A DNA stretch of 12,873 nt from Candidatus Saccharimonadota bacterium (GTDB taxonomy: Bacteria > Patescibacteriota > Saccharimonadia > Saccharimonadales > JACDFO01): assembly GCA_013815785.1 (NCBI GenBank), contig JACDFO010000027.1, forward strand, positions 1-12,873, in the 5' to 3' direction. The notes under the pieces are model-generated. The model did no database searches and was not told the DNA's origin. It saw nothing but the letters and a program-made list of their open reading frames with translations. Shown in pieces: positions 1-7,394 of this stretch. A program made the position numbers and the translations under genes. Positions within the stretch are counted from its first letter, which is position 1; each line of letters opens with the position of its first letter.

Positions 1-1
1 G

Positions 2-1234
2 GGTTATGAAACTGATGTTACACAGTTGCTTGGTTTTGATGATAAGCGCCGGGAGCTTTTAAAACAGGTTGAGGATTTGCGACGTCAACGTAACGAAGTA
101 AGTGAATCCAATAAAGGTCAACGTCCGAACGATGAGCAGCTTGCACTGGGGCGTGAAATCAAAGATAAGCTTACTGATTTGGAACATCAACTAAGTTCAA
201 TCGAGCAAGAATTCATGACACTTTTAAAGTCAGTTCCAAATATGCCACTGGGCGATGTACCGGTCGGGGTAAGCGAAGACGAAAACGTTGTAGCACGAGA
301 AGTGGGGAGCAAGAAGGACTTTGACTTCAAACCAAAATCACATTGGGAGTTAGCCGATGCCCGTATGCTCATTGATAAAGAGCGGGCAGCCAAAGTTGCT
401 GGCAGCCGTTTCGCGTATATTAAAGGTGATTTAGTCTTTTTGCAGATGTCCATAATTCGTTATGTGATGGACATGCTTGGTAATGAAGAAGTGCTGAAAG
501 CTATTGCTGCACAAGCTGGTCTGGATGTTAGCGCCAAGCCATTTACACCGGTGTTGCCGCCGCTCATGATTCGCACAGAATCCTATGAGGCTATGGATCG
601 TTTAGAGCCCCGCGACGACCGTTATAAAATCGAGGGTGAAGAGCTGTGGCTACAAGGCAGTGCTGAACATGTTTTAGGAAGTATGCACGCTGATGAGATT
701 TTTGAAGAAAAAGATTTGCCCATCCGATATCTGGGTTACGCAACCAGTTTCCGCAAAGAGGCCGGTACATATGGCAAGGACATGGAAGGCATTATACGTA
801 TGCACCAGTTCGATAAGCTCGAAATGGAAAGCTTCACAGTAGGCGAAGCTGGGCTAGATGAGCATCTTTTCATGGTCGCAATACAGGAGTACTTGCTCCA
901 GCAGCTACAACTCCCGTATCGCGTCATGACCAAATGTACCGCAGATATTGGTAAACCAAATGCTCGCGGAATTGATATGGATGCGTGGCTACCCGGGCAG
1001 GGCAAATACCGAGAAACACATACCGCCGACTATATGACAGATTACCAATCACGCAGACTTAAGACTCGTGTACGACGTAGCGAAGGGGCAATAGAATTAG
1101 CGCACACGAATGACGGAACGGCTTTTGCGCTAGGCCGAATCATGGTAGCAATTATAGAAAATTATCAAATGGCTGACGGGAGTATACTAGTACCAGATGT
1201 CCTAAGGCCGTACATGGGAAAGGAAAGCTTCTAA
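2..1234 (+). CDS. serS: Seryl-tRNA synthetase, 5' end outside window
   Basis: Class II aminoacyl-tRNA synthetase that activates serine and charges tRNA-Ser in the cytoplasm. The frame is open from base 2, so the true start lies upstream; 410 residues are visible and roughly the first 20 seem to be missing compared with typical SerRS. The first ~100 visible residues are charged and helical, matching the tRNA-binding coiled-coil arm. Motif 2 is seen as FRKEAGTYGKD followed by RMHQFDKLEM (bases ~751-830). Motif 3 is seen as NDGTAFALGR, then IIENYQ and a VLRPYMG ending (~1107-1216). Two active-site positions depart from the usual pattern: the TxE motif reads SAE (659-667), and the Asn of the usual NGT/NGS in motif 3 is Asp. 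The stop codon TAA directly touches the ATG of hpf, so the two genes are probably co-transcribed. Identity is certain; the effect of the variants is not known. Confidence 0.96.
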   Translation, partial: GYETDVTQLLGFDDKRRELLKQVEDLRRQRNEVSESNKGQRPNDEQLALGREIKDKLTDLEHQLSSIEQEFMTLLKSVPNMPLGDVPVGVSEDENVVAREVGSKKDFDFKPKSHWELADARMLIDKERAAKVAGSRFAYIKGDLVFLQMSIIRYVMDMLGNEEVLKAIAAQAGLDVSAKPFTPVLPPLMIRTESYEAMDRLEPRDDRYKIEGEELWLQGSAEHVLGSMHADEIFEEKDLPIRYLGYATSFRKEAGTYGKDMEGIIRMHQFDKLEMESFTVGEAGLDEHLFMVAIQEYLLQQLQLPYRVMTKCTADIGKPNARGIDMDAWLPGQGKYRETHTADYMTDYQSRRLKTRVRRSEGAIELAHTNDGTAFALGRIMVAIIENYQMADGSILVPDVLRPYMGKESF

Positions 1235-1600
1235 ATGATTAAATTAGAAATTACCGGAGTTCATATAGATCTCGATGCAAAAATAAAAAAATATGTGACA
1301 GCCAAAATTAATCGTCTTGAAAAATACATGCCCAAACATGCCCGCGAATCAGCCCATGCTGAAATCTTTCTAAAAGAAAAAATGATAAAAGCCAAAAAAG
1401 AATGCTCCTGCGAAGTTGTGTTGCATTTGCCAAAGGGCACCATACGCGTAGAAGAGACTACTATGAATATGTATGCCGCCGTCGATATCGTAGAGGCAAA
1501 GCTAAAAAATCTGCTCAAAAAATACAAAGAAACCCACAGCTCGCTTAGAATCCACAAACGCGTTATAGCCAAATTCCGCCGCTCCACAGTAATTGAATAA
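1235..1600 (+). CDS. hpf: Short ribosome hibernation promoting factor (HPF/RaiA family)
   Basis: Small 121-residue protein of the HPF/YfiA (RaiA) family. Family members bind the 30S decoding channel during stress or stationary phase and either dimerise 70S ribosomes into 100S or block initiation. The beta-alpha-beta-beta-beta-alpha pattern is recognisable: an N-terminal strand MIKLEITGVHID, a Lys-rich first helix ending in LEKYMPK, strands around residues 40-75, and a second basic helix around 81-100 beginning MYAAVDIVEAKLKNLLKKYK. The long-HPF C-terminal dimerisation domain is absent, so this is the short form. The ATG follows the serS stop with no gap, and AAAGGAAAG (1219-1227) inside the end of serS serves as ribosome binding site with 7-nt spacing. 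The hpf-secA-prfB order is also seen in Bacillus. The family is secure from the pattern; whether it acts as an HPF or a RaiA type cannot be told from sequence. Confidence 0.9.
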   Translation: MIKLEITGVHIDLDAKIKKYVTAKINRLEKYMPKHARESAHAEIFLKEKMIKAKKECSCEVVLHLPKGTIRVEETTMNMYAAVDIVEAKLKNLLKKYKETHSSLRIHKRVIAKFRRSTVIE

Positions 1601-1642
1601 ATAATACTACGATAGGCCTGTACGTTCTACCCTGTTATGGGG

Positions 1643-1648
1643 TACAAT
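1643..1648 (+). promoter_or_regulatory. Candidate -10 element for secA
   Basis: TACAAT preceded by GGG lies 45 bases upstream of the secA ATG in the 93-base hpf-secA gap. Transcription would start near 1655 and give a leader of about 40 nt. No convincing -35 hexamer is seen at 16-18 bp spacing. The ribosome binding site of secA is GGGAGA (1685-1690), 3 nt before the ATG at 1694. Confidence 0.45.
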
Positions 1649-1693
1649 ATCTTGTATTGCGGAAACGACTGAACATGTCGCAAAGGGAGAAAC

Positions 1694-4300
1694 ATGATTA
1701 AGAATAAGATGCTCAAGCGAGTTTTGGGGGATCCCCAGGCTCGAACAGTTAAACGGATGAAAAAGCGTGTTCACGAAGTGAATGCGTGCGAAGACAAGTA
1801 CAAAAAGTTATCAGATAAACAACTTCAAGCTCAAACCAAAGAACTTCAAAAACGCCTCAAAAAAGAATCCCTAGATAAAATCTTGCCAGACGCTTTTGCA
1901 GTCGTGCGTGAAGCGGCCAACCGTACCCTGGGCCAACGTCATTTTGATGTGCAATTGATCGGTGCTCAAGTATTACACGAAGGTAATGTCGCCGAAATGA
2001 AAACTGGAGAAGGTAAGACTTTGGTGGCGACCGCACCAGTTTACCTGAATGGTCTCACCGGTAAAGGCGTGCATGTGGTAACAGTCAACGATTACCTGGC
2101 GCAGCGCGACGCGGGCTGGATGGGCCAAATTTATGATTTCTTAGGTCTCAGTACCGGTGTTATCATTGCTGATTCTTCGTTTATTTTTGATGCTAATTTT
2201 AGCAATAAAGATCATGACGATCCACGCATGCATCACCTTAAGCCTTGCACACGTCAAGAAGCCTATGGAGCTGACATTACGTATGGCACCAACAACGAAT
2301 TCGGTTTTGATTATTTGCGCGACAACATGGTCCGCGAGACCGAGCAGCTCCGCCAACGAGAGTTACACTACGCTATCGTCGACGAAGTCGACTCTATTTT
2401 GATTGACGAAGCGCGTACGCCGCTGATTATTTCTGCACCGAGTGTTACAAGTGGCGCTGCTTATTCGCAGTTTTCTAAGGTCGTACGGAATCTCAAGAAA
2501 GAAGAACATTACACGGTAGACGAAAAGCGTAAAAGTGCCGTTTTGACAGACGAAGGTGTTGAAAAGATAGAAAAAGTTCTTGGGATTAAAAGTCTATATG
2601 GTTCTGAGAATATCCGTACTATTTATCACCTCGAGCAAGCGCTTAAAGCACAGGCACTTTTTAAGCGTGATAAAGACTATGTTATTACCAGCGACGGTGA
2701 AATAGTCATCGTCGATGAATTTACCGGACGTTTGTTAAAAGGTCGGCGCTATAACGAGGGCCTGCACCAAGCTATCGAAGCCAAAGAAGGCGTTGAGGTT
2801 CAGGAAGAATCGATGACGCTTGCTACCATTTCTTTCCAGAACTACTTCCGCTTGTACGACAAACTCGCAGGTATGACGGGTACGGCGCTAACAGAAGCCG
2901 AAGAATTCCACCAGATTTACAAGCTCGACGTAGTCGAAATTCCATCAAACCGCCCCATCAAACGTGATGACCGACCAGATCGTATCTATAAATCAGAAGC
3001 CGGCAAATTCGATGCCATTATTGCAGAAGTCAAAGCCTTGAACACCAAGGGTCAACCAGTTTTAATCGGTACGAACTCTATTGAAAAAAATGAAGTGCTA
3101 GGTGGTTTGCTGAACAAAGCCAAGATTCCACACCAAGTCTTAAATGCCAAAAACAACGAACGCGAGGCAGCAACCGTCGCCAAAGCCGGAGAAAAAGGTG
3201 CCGTAACCTTGGCAACGAACATTGCTGGCCGTGGTACCGACATCGTGTTGGGCGAAGGTATTAAAGAACTCGGAGGCCTATACGTGCTAGGTACTGAACG
3301 TAACGAATCTCGACGTGTCGATAACCAGTTGCGTGGTCGCTCTGGCCGTCAAGGCGACCCTGGTGCTACACAGTTCTTCGTAAGCACCGAAGATGATTTG
3401 ATGCGTATTTTTGGTGGCGAACGTATCGCTAGTATTATGGAACGACTGGGAGTTGACGATGAAACACCTATAGAAAATCGTATCATCAGCAAAAGCCTTG
3501 AAGGTGCGCAGAAAAAAGTAGAAGGCTATAACTTTGATGCTCGTAAAAACGTCGTTCAGTACGACGATGTGATGAATCGCCACCGCCGTGCAACCTACAT
3601 CATGCGCCGTGAAATTTTACTCCAAACAGACATCAAAAAACGCGTCAAAGCCTTCGTAAAAGACGAGGTCGATTTATTAGCAAATTCACCAGACCTGCTC
3701 AGTGATAAGTTTGAAGCCATAGTGGCCGAAGTATTTCCCTTTGATAGTGAAACGATGGACCGCCTATTTGATACCGACGCCGCAAAATTTGGCAAGGTTT
3801 TGCTGCAAGAGGCTATGGAGCTATATGAGGCTCGGGAGCAAGCTTTTAGTCCGGAAATCATGCGTAAAGTCGAACGTGACATATATTTGCAAATTTTGGA
3901 CAATTTATGGATGCAGCATTTAGAAAATATGGACCACCTGCGTGAGGGAATTCACTGGCTCAGCGTCGGTCAGCGTGACCCGTTAGTCGAATATCGTCGT
4001 CAGTCACAGGTTATGTTTGAAGAGATGCAGTTGGTCCTGCGCCATGACGTTACCCGAGCGCTTTTTCATGCTGAACCAGCCGAAAGCGATGCGCCGACGG
4101 AAACTGAACTGACTCGTGCTGCTCGAAAATCCGTCGATAACGCAGATAAGATTCTGACTGGCGAAGAATTCCACGAAACCGACTTCGTACCCGCTAAGCA
4201 AGAACACGCCGCCGAAAAACAGTCCCATGACAAGCTTAAAAAAGCCCGCAAACAAGAACGCAAAAGAAAATCTAAAGCTAAAAGCCGAAAGCGCAAGTAG
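1694..4300 (+). CDS. secA: Preprotein translocase ATPase SecA
   Basis: Cytoplasmic/peripheral membrane ATPase that drives unfolded secretory proteins through SecYEG; 868 residues. Visible in order: N-terminal basic helix; Walker A KTGEGKT (103-109) in NBD1; VTVNDYLAQRD (129-139); YGTNNEFGFDYLRDNM (197-212); Walker B VDEVDS (229-234); the cross-linking domain; MTGTALTEAEEF before NBD2; NBD2 motifs with NIAGRGTDIVLG and QLRGRSGRQGDPG; and the scaffold/wing end with QILDNLWMQHL and GIHWLSVGQRDPL. Two oddities: NBD1 carries about 21 extra residues (around 160-187) compared with E. coli SecA. The C-terminus lacks the CxCxSGK-type zinc motif used for SecB and lipid binding and instead ends in a tail where 15 of the last 22 residues are Lys or Arg. 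It heads a tight cluster with the M16 peptidase (3-nt gap) and prfB. Its likely clients include the two secreted CHAP hydrolases downstream. Confidence 0.98.
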   Translation: MIKNKMLKRVLGDPQARTVKRMKKRVHEVNACEDKYKKLSDKQLQAQTKELQKRLKKESLDKILPDAFAVVREAANRTLGQRHFDVQLIGAQVLHEGNVAEMKTGEGKTLVATAPVYLNGLTGKGVHVVTVNDYLAQRDAGWMGQIYDFLGLSTGVIIADSSFIFDANFSNKDHDDPRMHHLKPCTRQEAYGADITYGTNNEFGFDYLRDNMVRETEQLRQRELHYAIVDEVDSILIDEARTPLIISAPSVTSGAAYSQFSKVVRNLKKEEHYTVDEKRKSAVLTDEGVEKIEKVLGIKSLYGSENIRTIYHLEQALKAQALFKRDKDYVITSDGEIVIVDEFTGRLLKGRRYNEGLHQAIEAKEGVEVQEESMTLATISFQNYFRLYDKLAGMTGTALTEAEEFHQIYKLDVVEIPSNRPIKRDDRPDRIYKSEAGKFDAIIAEVKALNTKGQPVLIGTNSIEKNEVLGGLLNKAKIPHQVLNAKNNEREAATVAKAGEKGAVTLATNIAGRGTDIVLGEGIKELGGLYVLGTERNESRRVDNQLRGRSGRQGDPGATQFFVSTEDDLMRIFGGERIASIMERLGVDDETPIENRIISKSLEGAQKKVEGYNFDARKNVVQYDDVMNRHRRATYIMRREILLQTDIKKRVKAFVKDEVDLLANSPDLLSDKFEAIVAEVFPFDSETMDRLFDTDAAKFGKVLLQEAMELYEAREQAFSPEIMRKVERDIYLQILDNLWMQHLENMDHLREGIHWLSVGQRDPLVEYRRQSQVMFEEMQLVLRHDVTRALFHAEPAESDAPTETELTRAARKSVDNADKILTGEEFHETDFVPAKQEHAAEKQSHDKLKKARKQERKRKSKAKSRKRK

Positions 4301-4303
4301 CCT

Positions 4304-5593
4304 ATGAAGCACACAGTCAGTGAGATAGTTCTTGATAATGGCGCCCGAGGTCTGTTTATTCACGTTAAAGACGCCAGCGTCATGAGCTTTGAAATCAGTT
4401 TCAGGGCAGGCGAATACTTGGTGGAGCGTGAAAAATGGGAAGCTCCGCATCTGATGGAGCATGTACTACTTGGTGCCAATGCGCTTATTCCAAAAGCCCG
4501 GGCATTTCAGGCTGAGTTTGAAAAGAATGGTGCTTATAGCAATGCTAGTACCGGGAGTTATGACATAACCTATGAGGCCGAATGCGCAGATTTTGAGTGG
4601 GATCGTATTGCCGATCTATTATTAATTGCGATAACTAAACCATTATTTTTGGAAGAAGAATTCAAGGCCGAGTTCGGCAATGTCCGCGAAGAGTTGATGG
4701 CCCGAAGCAATAATCATTTCCGTCATCTGAGCCTTGCGCTTCGTGAAGCCTATGGTTTTAAGGTATTGACCGACCAGACCCGTCTGCAGCTGATGGATAA
4801 TGTCGAATTAGATGACATTCGCGGCCACTATGCGATTACCCATAATACAAGCAATATGCGTTTTGTAATTGCTGGACATTTGCCACCTAAAAGACAAAAA
4901 TTATTACAAGGTTTGCTTGAAAATATCGAGCTGTGGGCAGGTAATGGCAGGAGCGAGTTGCCGCACGAAAAACCAAAGACGCTAAGGAGCCCATTATATA
5001 TTCACAATGAAAGCGTCGAAAACCTTTATTTTTATCTAGATACGTTCATGCATCGACGTATTGAAGATGCTGAGGGGGACGCGCTAAGTCTTATCAACAC
5101 CATGCTTACAGAAACGTTATATTCACGTATTTTAGGTACTGCCCGCGAGCGTGGCTTGGTGTACAGCATGAGCTCAGGCTTTGGACAGACAAAAGATTCT
5201 AGCAACTGGTGGTTCGGCGCACAAGTAATGCCTAAGAACGCCCCGGCTTTATTTAAGATTATCGTGAAAGAATTAACAGATGTATTTGATGGTAAGGTCC
5301 TTGAAAAAGATATCGCGATGGCCAAACAATATAGTCTGGGTCGTTTTCAACGGAGTGGTCAGACAGTCGGGGGTACGGCGGCTGGGTATAGCGGACGTTA
5401 TTTCTTTGACGACGTTATCGACGATTATTACAAAATTCCCGAACGCATCGAGGCTGTAACCAAGCAGGGTATCATCGATATTTCTAGCGGTATGTTTACC
5501 GATCGCACCTGGGGAATGGGCTGTCTTGGCAGTTCGGGCGATAAGTTTACGACGGATTTACAATCCCAAATCCTACCTCTTTGGGAGAAGTAG
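4304..5593 (+). CDS. Single-chain M16 (insulinase/pitrilysin) family zinc peptidase
   Basis: A 429-residue metallopeptidase of the M16 clan. The inverted zinc motif HLMEH (H49, E52, H53) is intact, and the third ligand is most likely E130 in NVREEL, 77 residues after H53, the same spacing as in pitrilysin. The C-terminal half carries the RERGLVY motif (281-287), matching the family's Arg/Tyr substrate-binding pair. Both halves of a classic ~430-residue M16 unit are therefore present, and it would be predicted active, probably as a homodimer or with a partner encoded elsewhere. There is no signal peptide or membrane segment, so it should be cytoplasmic. The ATG lies 3 nt after the secA stop with no clear Shine-Dalgarno, suggesting translational coupling to secA. 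Its substrate is unknown; degradation of short peptides or of released signal peptides is only a guess from the secA linkage. It could also be placed loosely with YmfH/PqqL-like peptidases. Confidence 0.9.
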   Translation: MKHTVSEIVLDNGARGLFIHVKDASVMSFEISFRAGEYLVEREKWEAPHLMEHVLLGANALIPKARAFQAEFEKNGAYSNASTGSYDITYEAECADFEWDRIADLLLIAITKPLFLEEEFKAEFGNVREELMARSNNHFRHLSLALREAYGFKVLTDQTRLQLMDNVELDDIRGHYAITHNTSNMRFVIAGHLPPKRQKLLQGLLENIELWAGNGRSELPHEKPKTLRSPLYIHNESVENLYFYLDTFMHRRIEDAEGDALSLINTMLTETLYSRILGTARERGLVYSMSSGFGQTKDSSNWWFGAQVMPKNAPALFKIIVKELTDVFDGKVLEKDIAMAKQYSLGRFQRSGQTVGGTAAGYSGRYFFDDVIDDYYKIPERIEAVTKQGIIDISSGMFTDRTWGMGCLGSSGDKFTTDLQSQILPLWEK

Positions 5594-5594
5594 T

Positions 5595-6683
5595 ATGCAG
5601 GAAATTATCAAACGAGCCGAAACACTTAATACAGGTGTGAATAGCGCTATTGAAAAACTGGTTCTCAGTACGTTAGAGACAGACCTCGAAGCTTTAAGAG
5701 CTCAAACATCGGCCATAGGTTTCTGGGATGATAATCTCCGTGCCCAGGATGTCATGAAAAAGATCAGTAAGCTTGAAAATCGAATCACACCCTGGCGCGA
5801 GCTGGAACATTTTGTTGAGGAAATTACCGAACTTGCACATACTGACGATGAAAGCTTGGAAAACGATTTGAACCATCAGCTTGGTGAAGCCGAAACTAAA
5901 TACGAAGGGCTTAAGTCACAGCTGAAATTTAATGGCAAGTTTGACGATTTTGATGCAATCATAGGCATTCACGCAGGGGCGGGGGGTACCGATGCCCAGG
6001 ACTGGGCACAGATGTTACTAAGAATGTATATCCGCTTTTGCGAAAAGTCGGATTTCACGGTCCTCATGATCGATGAGTCGGCTGGCGAAGAGGCGGGTTT
6101 AAAAAGCGTTACGTTCGAAGTGTCAGGAAGTTTTGCTTATGGCAGACTAAAAGGCGAGCACGGCGTGCATCGTTTGGTTCGCCTGAGTCCGTTCAATGCA
6201 GATAATTTACGTCAGACAAGTTTTGCCAAAGTCGAGATAATGCCAAAGATTGATAAGCCGGACGTGGTAGAAATAGACGAAAAAGACCTCAAAATCGATG
6301 TATATCGTAGTGGTGGCAAGGGGGGGCAAAGTGTCAATACCACAGATTCGGCGGTACGGATTACGCATTTGCCTACAAATATAGTCGTAGCTATTCAAAA
6401 TGAGCGTTCGCAGTTACAAAACCGTGAAACTGCCATGACAATCATACGTTCAAAATTAGCTCAGCTGCAGCAGGAACAGCATTTAGAAAATCTGAGCCAA
6501 TTAAAGGGCCCCAACGAACAAGCCGCCTGGGGTAATCAGATTCGCAGCTATGTCTTACACCCATACAAGCAGGTCAAAGACCTTCGTACCCGCCATGAGA
6601 CCAGCGATGCGGAGGGCATCTTGGACGGCAACCTAGATGAATTTATCGAAGCCTACTTGGAGCACAGCTTAGGCCAGGCTTAG
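5595..6683 (+). CDS. prfB: Peptide chain release factor 2 (RF2)
   Basis: Class I release factor that ends translation at UAA and UGA. The 362-residue product starts at ATG 5595, one base after the M16 stop, with GGGAG (5583-5587) as ribosome binding site at 7-nt spacing. The stop-codon tripeptide SPF, which marks RF2 rather than RF1 (PxT), is at 198-200. The catalytic GGQ is at 243-245 within GGKGGQSVNTTDSAVRITH. Both sit seven residues earlier than in E. coli RF2. The frame is also open upstream to 5526, but that stretch overlaps the end of the M16 gene in another frame and is rejected. Unlike most bacterial prfB genes there is no in-frame UGA near codon 25 and hence no programmed +1 frameshift autoregulation; the reading frame is continuous from the ATG. 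Lys immediately before GGQ, where Ala is common, is a minor variant. Confidence 0.97.
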   Translation: MQEIIKRAETLNTGVNSAIEKLVLSTLETDLEALRAQTSAIGFWDDNLRAQDVMKKISKLENRITPWRELEHFVEEITELAHTDDESLENDLNHQLGEAETKYEGLKSQLKFNGKFDDFDAIIGIHAGAGGTDAQDWAQMLLRMYIRFCEKSDFTVLMIDESAGEEAGLKSVTFEVSGSFAYGRLKGEHGVHRLVRLSPFNADNLRQTSFAKVEIMPKIDKPDVVEIDEKDLKIDVYRSGGKGGQSVNTTDSAVRITHLPTNIVVAIQNERSQLQNRETAMTIIRSKLAQLQQEQHLENLSQLKGPNEQAAWGNQIRSYVLHPYKQVKDLRTRHETSDAEGILDGNLDEFIEAYLEHSLGQA

Positions 6684-6685
6684 TC

Positions 6686-6694
6686 TGGTATAAT
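6686..6694 (+). promoter_or_regulatory. Extended -10 promoter of ftsE (leaderless start predicted)
   Basis: TGGTATAAT is a perfect extended -10 (TGnTATAAT) just after the prfB stop. The expected start site, about 7 nt downstream of the hexamer, falls at A6701 or on the ftsE ATG itself (6702). No Shine-Dalgarno lies between the promoter and the ATG, so the ftsE-ftsX mRNA should be leaderless. No good -35 is visible, which is usual for strong extended -10 promoters. Confidence 0.75.
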
Positions 6695-6701
6695 ACCTCT
6701 A

Positions 6702-7394
6702 ATGATTTTATTGGACCGGGTAACGAAGGTATATAACAGGACGAATACGGCGCTGGACCGTATTTCTTTACATGTCGAGCCGCGAGAATTCGTTATCATC
6801 ATCGGTACGAGCGGTGCAGGCAAGTCTACTCTGCTCAAATTGTTAACCAAAGAAGAAAAGCCAACATCAGGTAAGATCGTTGTCGGTGGCCTGGATTATG
6901 ACAAATTAAAAGACCGCGACATCCCGCTAGTGCGCCGTAAGATCGGCGTGGTATTCCAGGATTTCAAATTACTGCCCAATAAGACAGTATTTGAAAACGT
7001 GGCTTTTGCATTAGAGATTGTCGGTTACGGCAATAAAGAAATTCAACACACAGTGCCACGGGTGCTAGACCTTGTCGGCTTGAAGGGCAAAGAAAAACGC
7101 ATGCCTCACGAGCTCTCAGGTGGTGAACGCCAGCGCGTAGCTATAGCCAGAGCCGTAGTGCGTCAGCCCAAAATCCTGATCGCAGATGAACCGACGGGTA
7201 ACCTCGACCCTAAGCATGCTTGGGAAGTCATTAAGGTCTTAGAAAAGATTAATCGCTATGGAACCACGGTAGTGTTGACCACACACAACCAAGATATAGT
7301 CAATAAGTTGAAGCGCCGAGTTATCGCCATTAACGATGGTCGGGTAGTTAGCGACCGTGCCAACGCCGAATACAATACCAAGGACCTGCACTAG
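6702..7394 (+). CDS. ftsE: Cell division ABC-type ATPase FtsE
   Basis: Cytoplasmic ATPase of the FtsEX complex, which uses ATP hydrolysis to change FtsX conformation and so switch on peptidoglycan hydrolases outside the membrane at the division site. The length (230 residues) is typical. Visible motifs: Walker A GTSGAGKST (35-43; Thr replaces the common Pro), Q-loop Q86 in VVFQDFKLL, ABC signature LSGGE (138-142), Walker B ILIADEP with E163, and the switch His H195 in TTHNQD. The FDFKLL-like stretch after the Q-loop and PTGNLDP are characteristic of the FtsE/LolD/MacB group, and adjacency to ftsX settles the choice. The start at 6702 gives the standard short N-terminus and immediately follows an extended -10, implying a leaderless transcript. 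Its stop overlaps the ftsX GTG by one base (TAGTG). Confidence 0.96.
   Translation: MILLDRVTKVYNRTNTALDRISLHVEPREFVIIIGTSGAGKSTLLKLLTKEEKPTSGKIVVGGLDYDKLKDRDIPLVRRKIGVVFQDFKLLPNKTVFENVAFALEIVGYGNKEIQHTVPRVLDLVGLKGKEKRMPHELSGGERQRVAIARAVVRQPKILIADEPTGNLDPKHAWEVIKVLEKINRYGTTVVLTTHNQDIVNKLKRRVIAINDGRVVSDRANAEYNTKDLH

Noticed and set aside
1628..1656. Small inverted repeats TACCC/GGGTA and TACAA/TTGTA around the secA -10
   Set aside because: Stems of five base pairs overlap the promoter and lack a T-tract; short enough to occur by chance.
187..4462. Antisense open frames of 60-150 codons within serS, hpf, secA and the M16 gene
   Set aside because: They lie opposite strongly conserved coding sequence, show no recognisable domain and have no promoter or ribosome binding site of note; typical shadow frames.
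5526..5594. Upstream extension of prfB
   Set aside because: The extra stretch lies inside the M16 gene in another frame and has no RF2 similarity; ATG 5595 has a good ribosome binding site and gives normal RF2 spacing.
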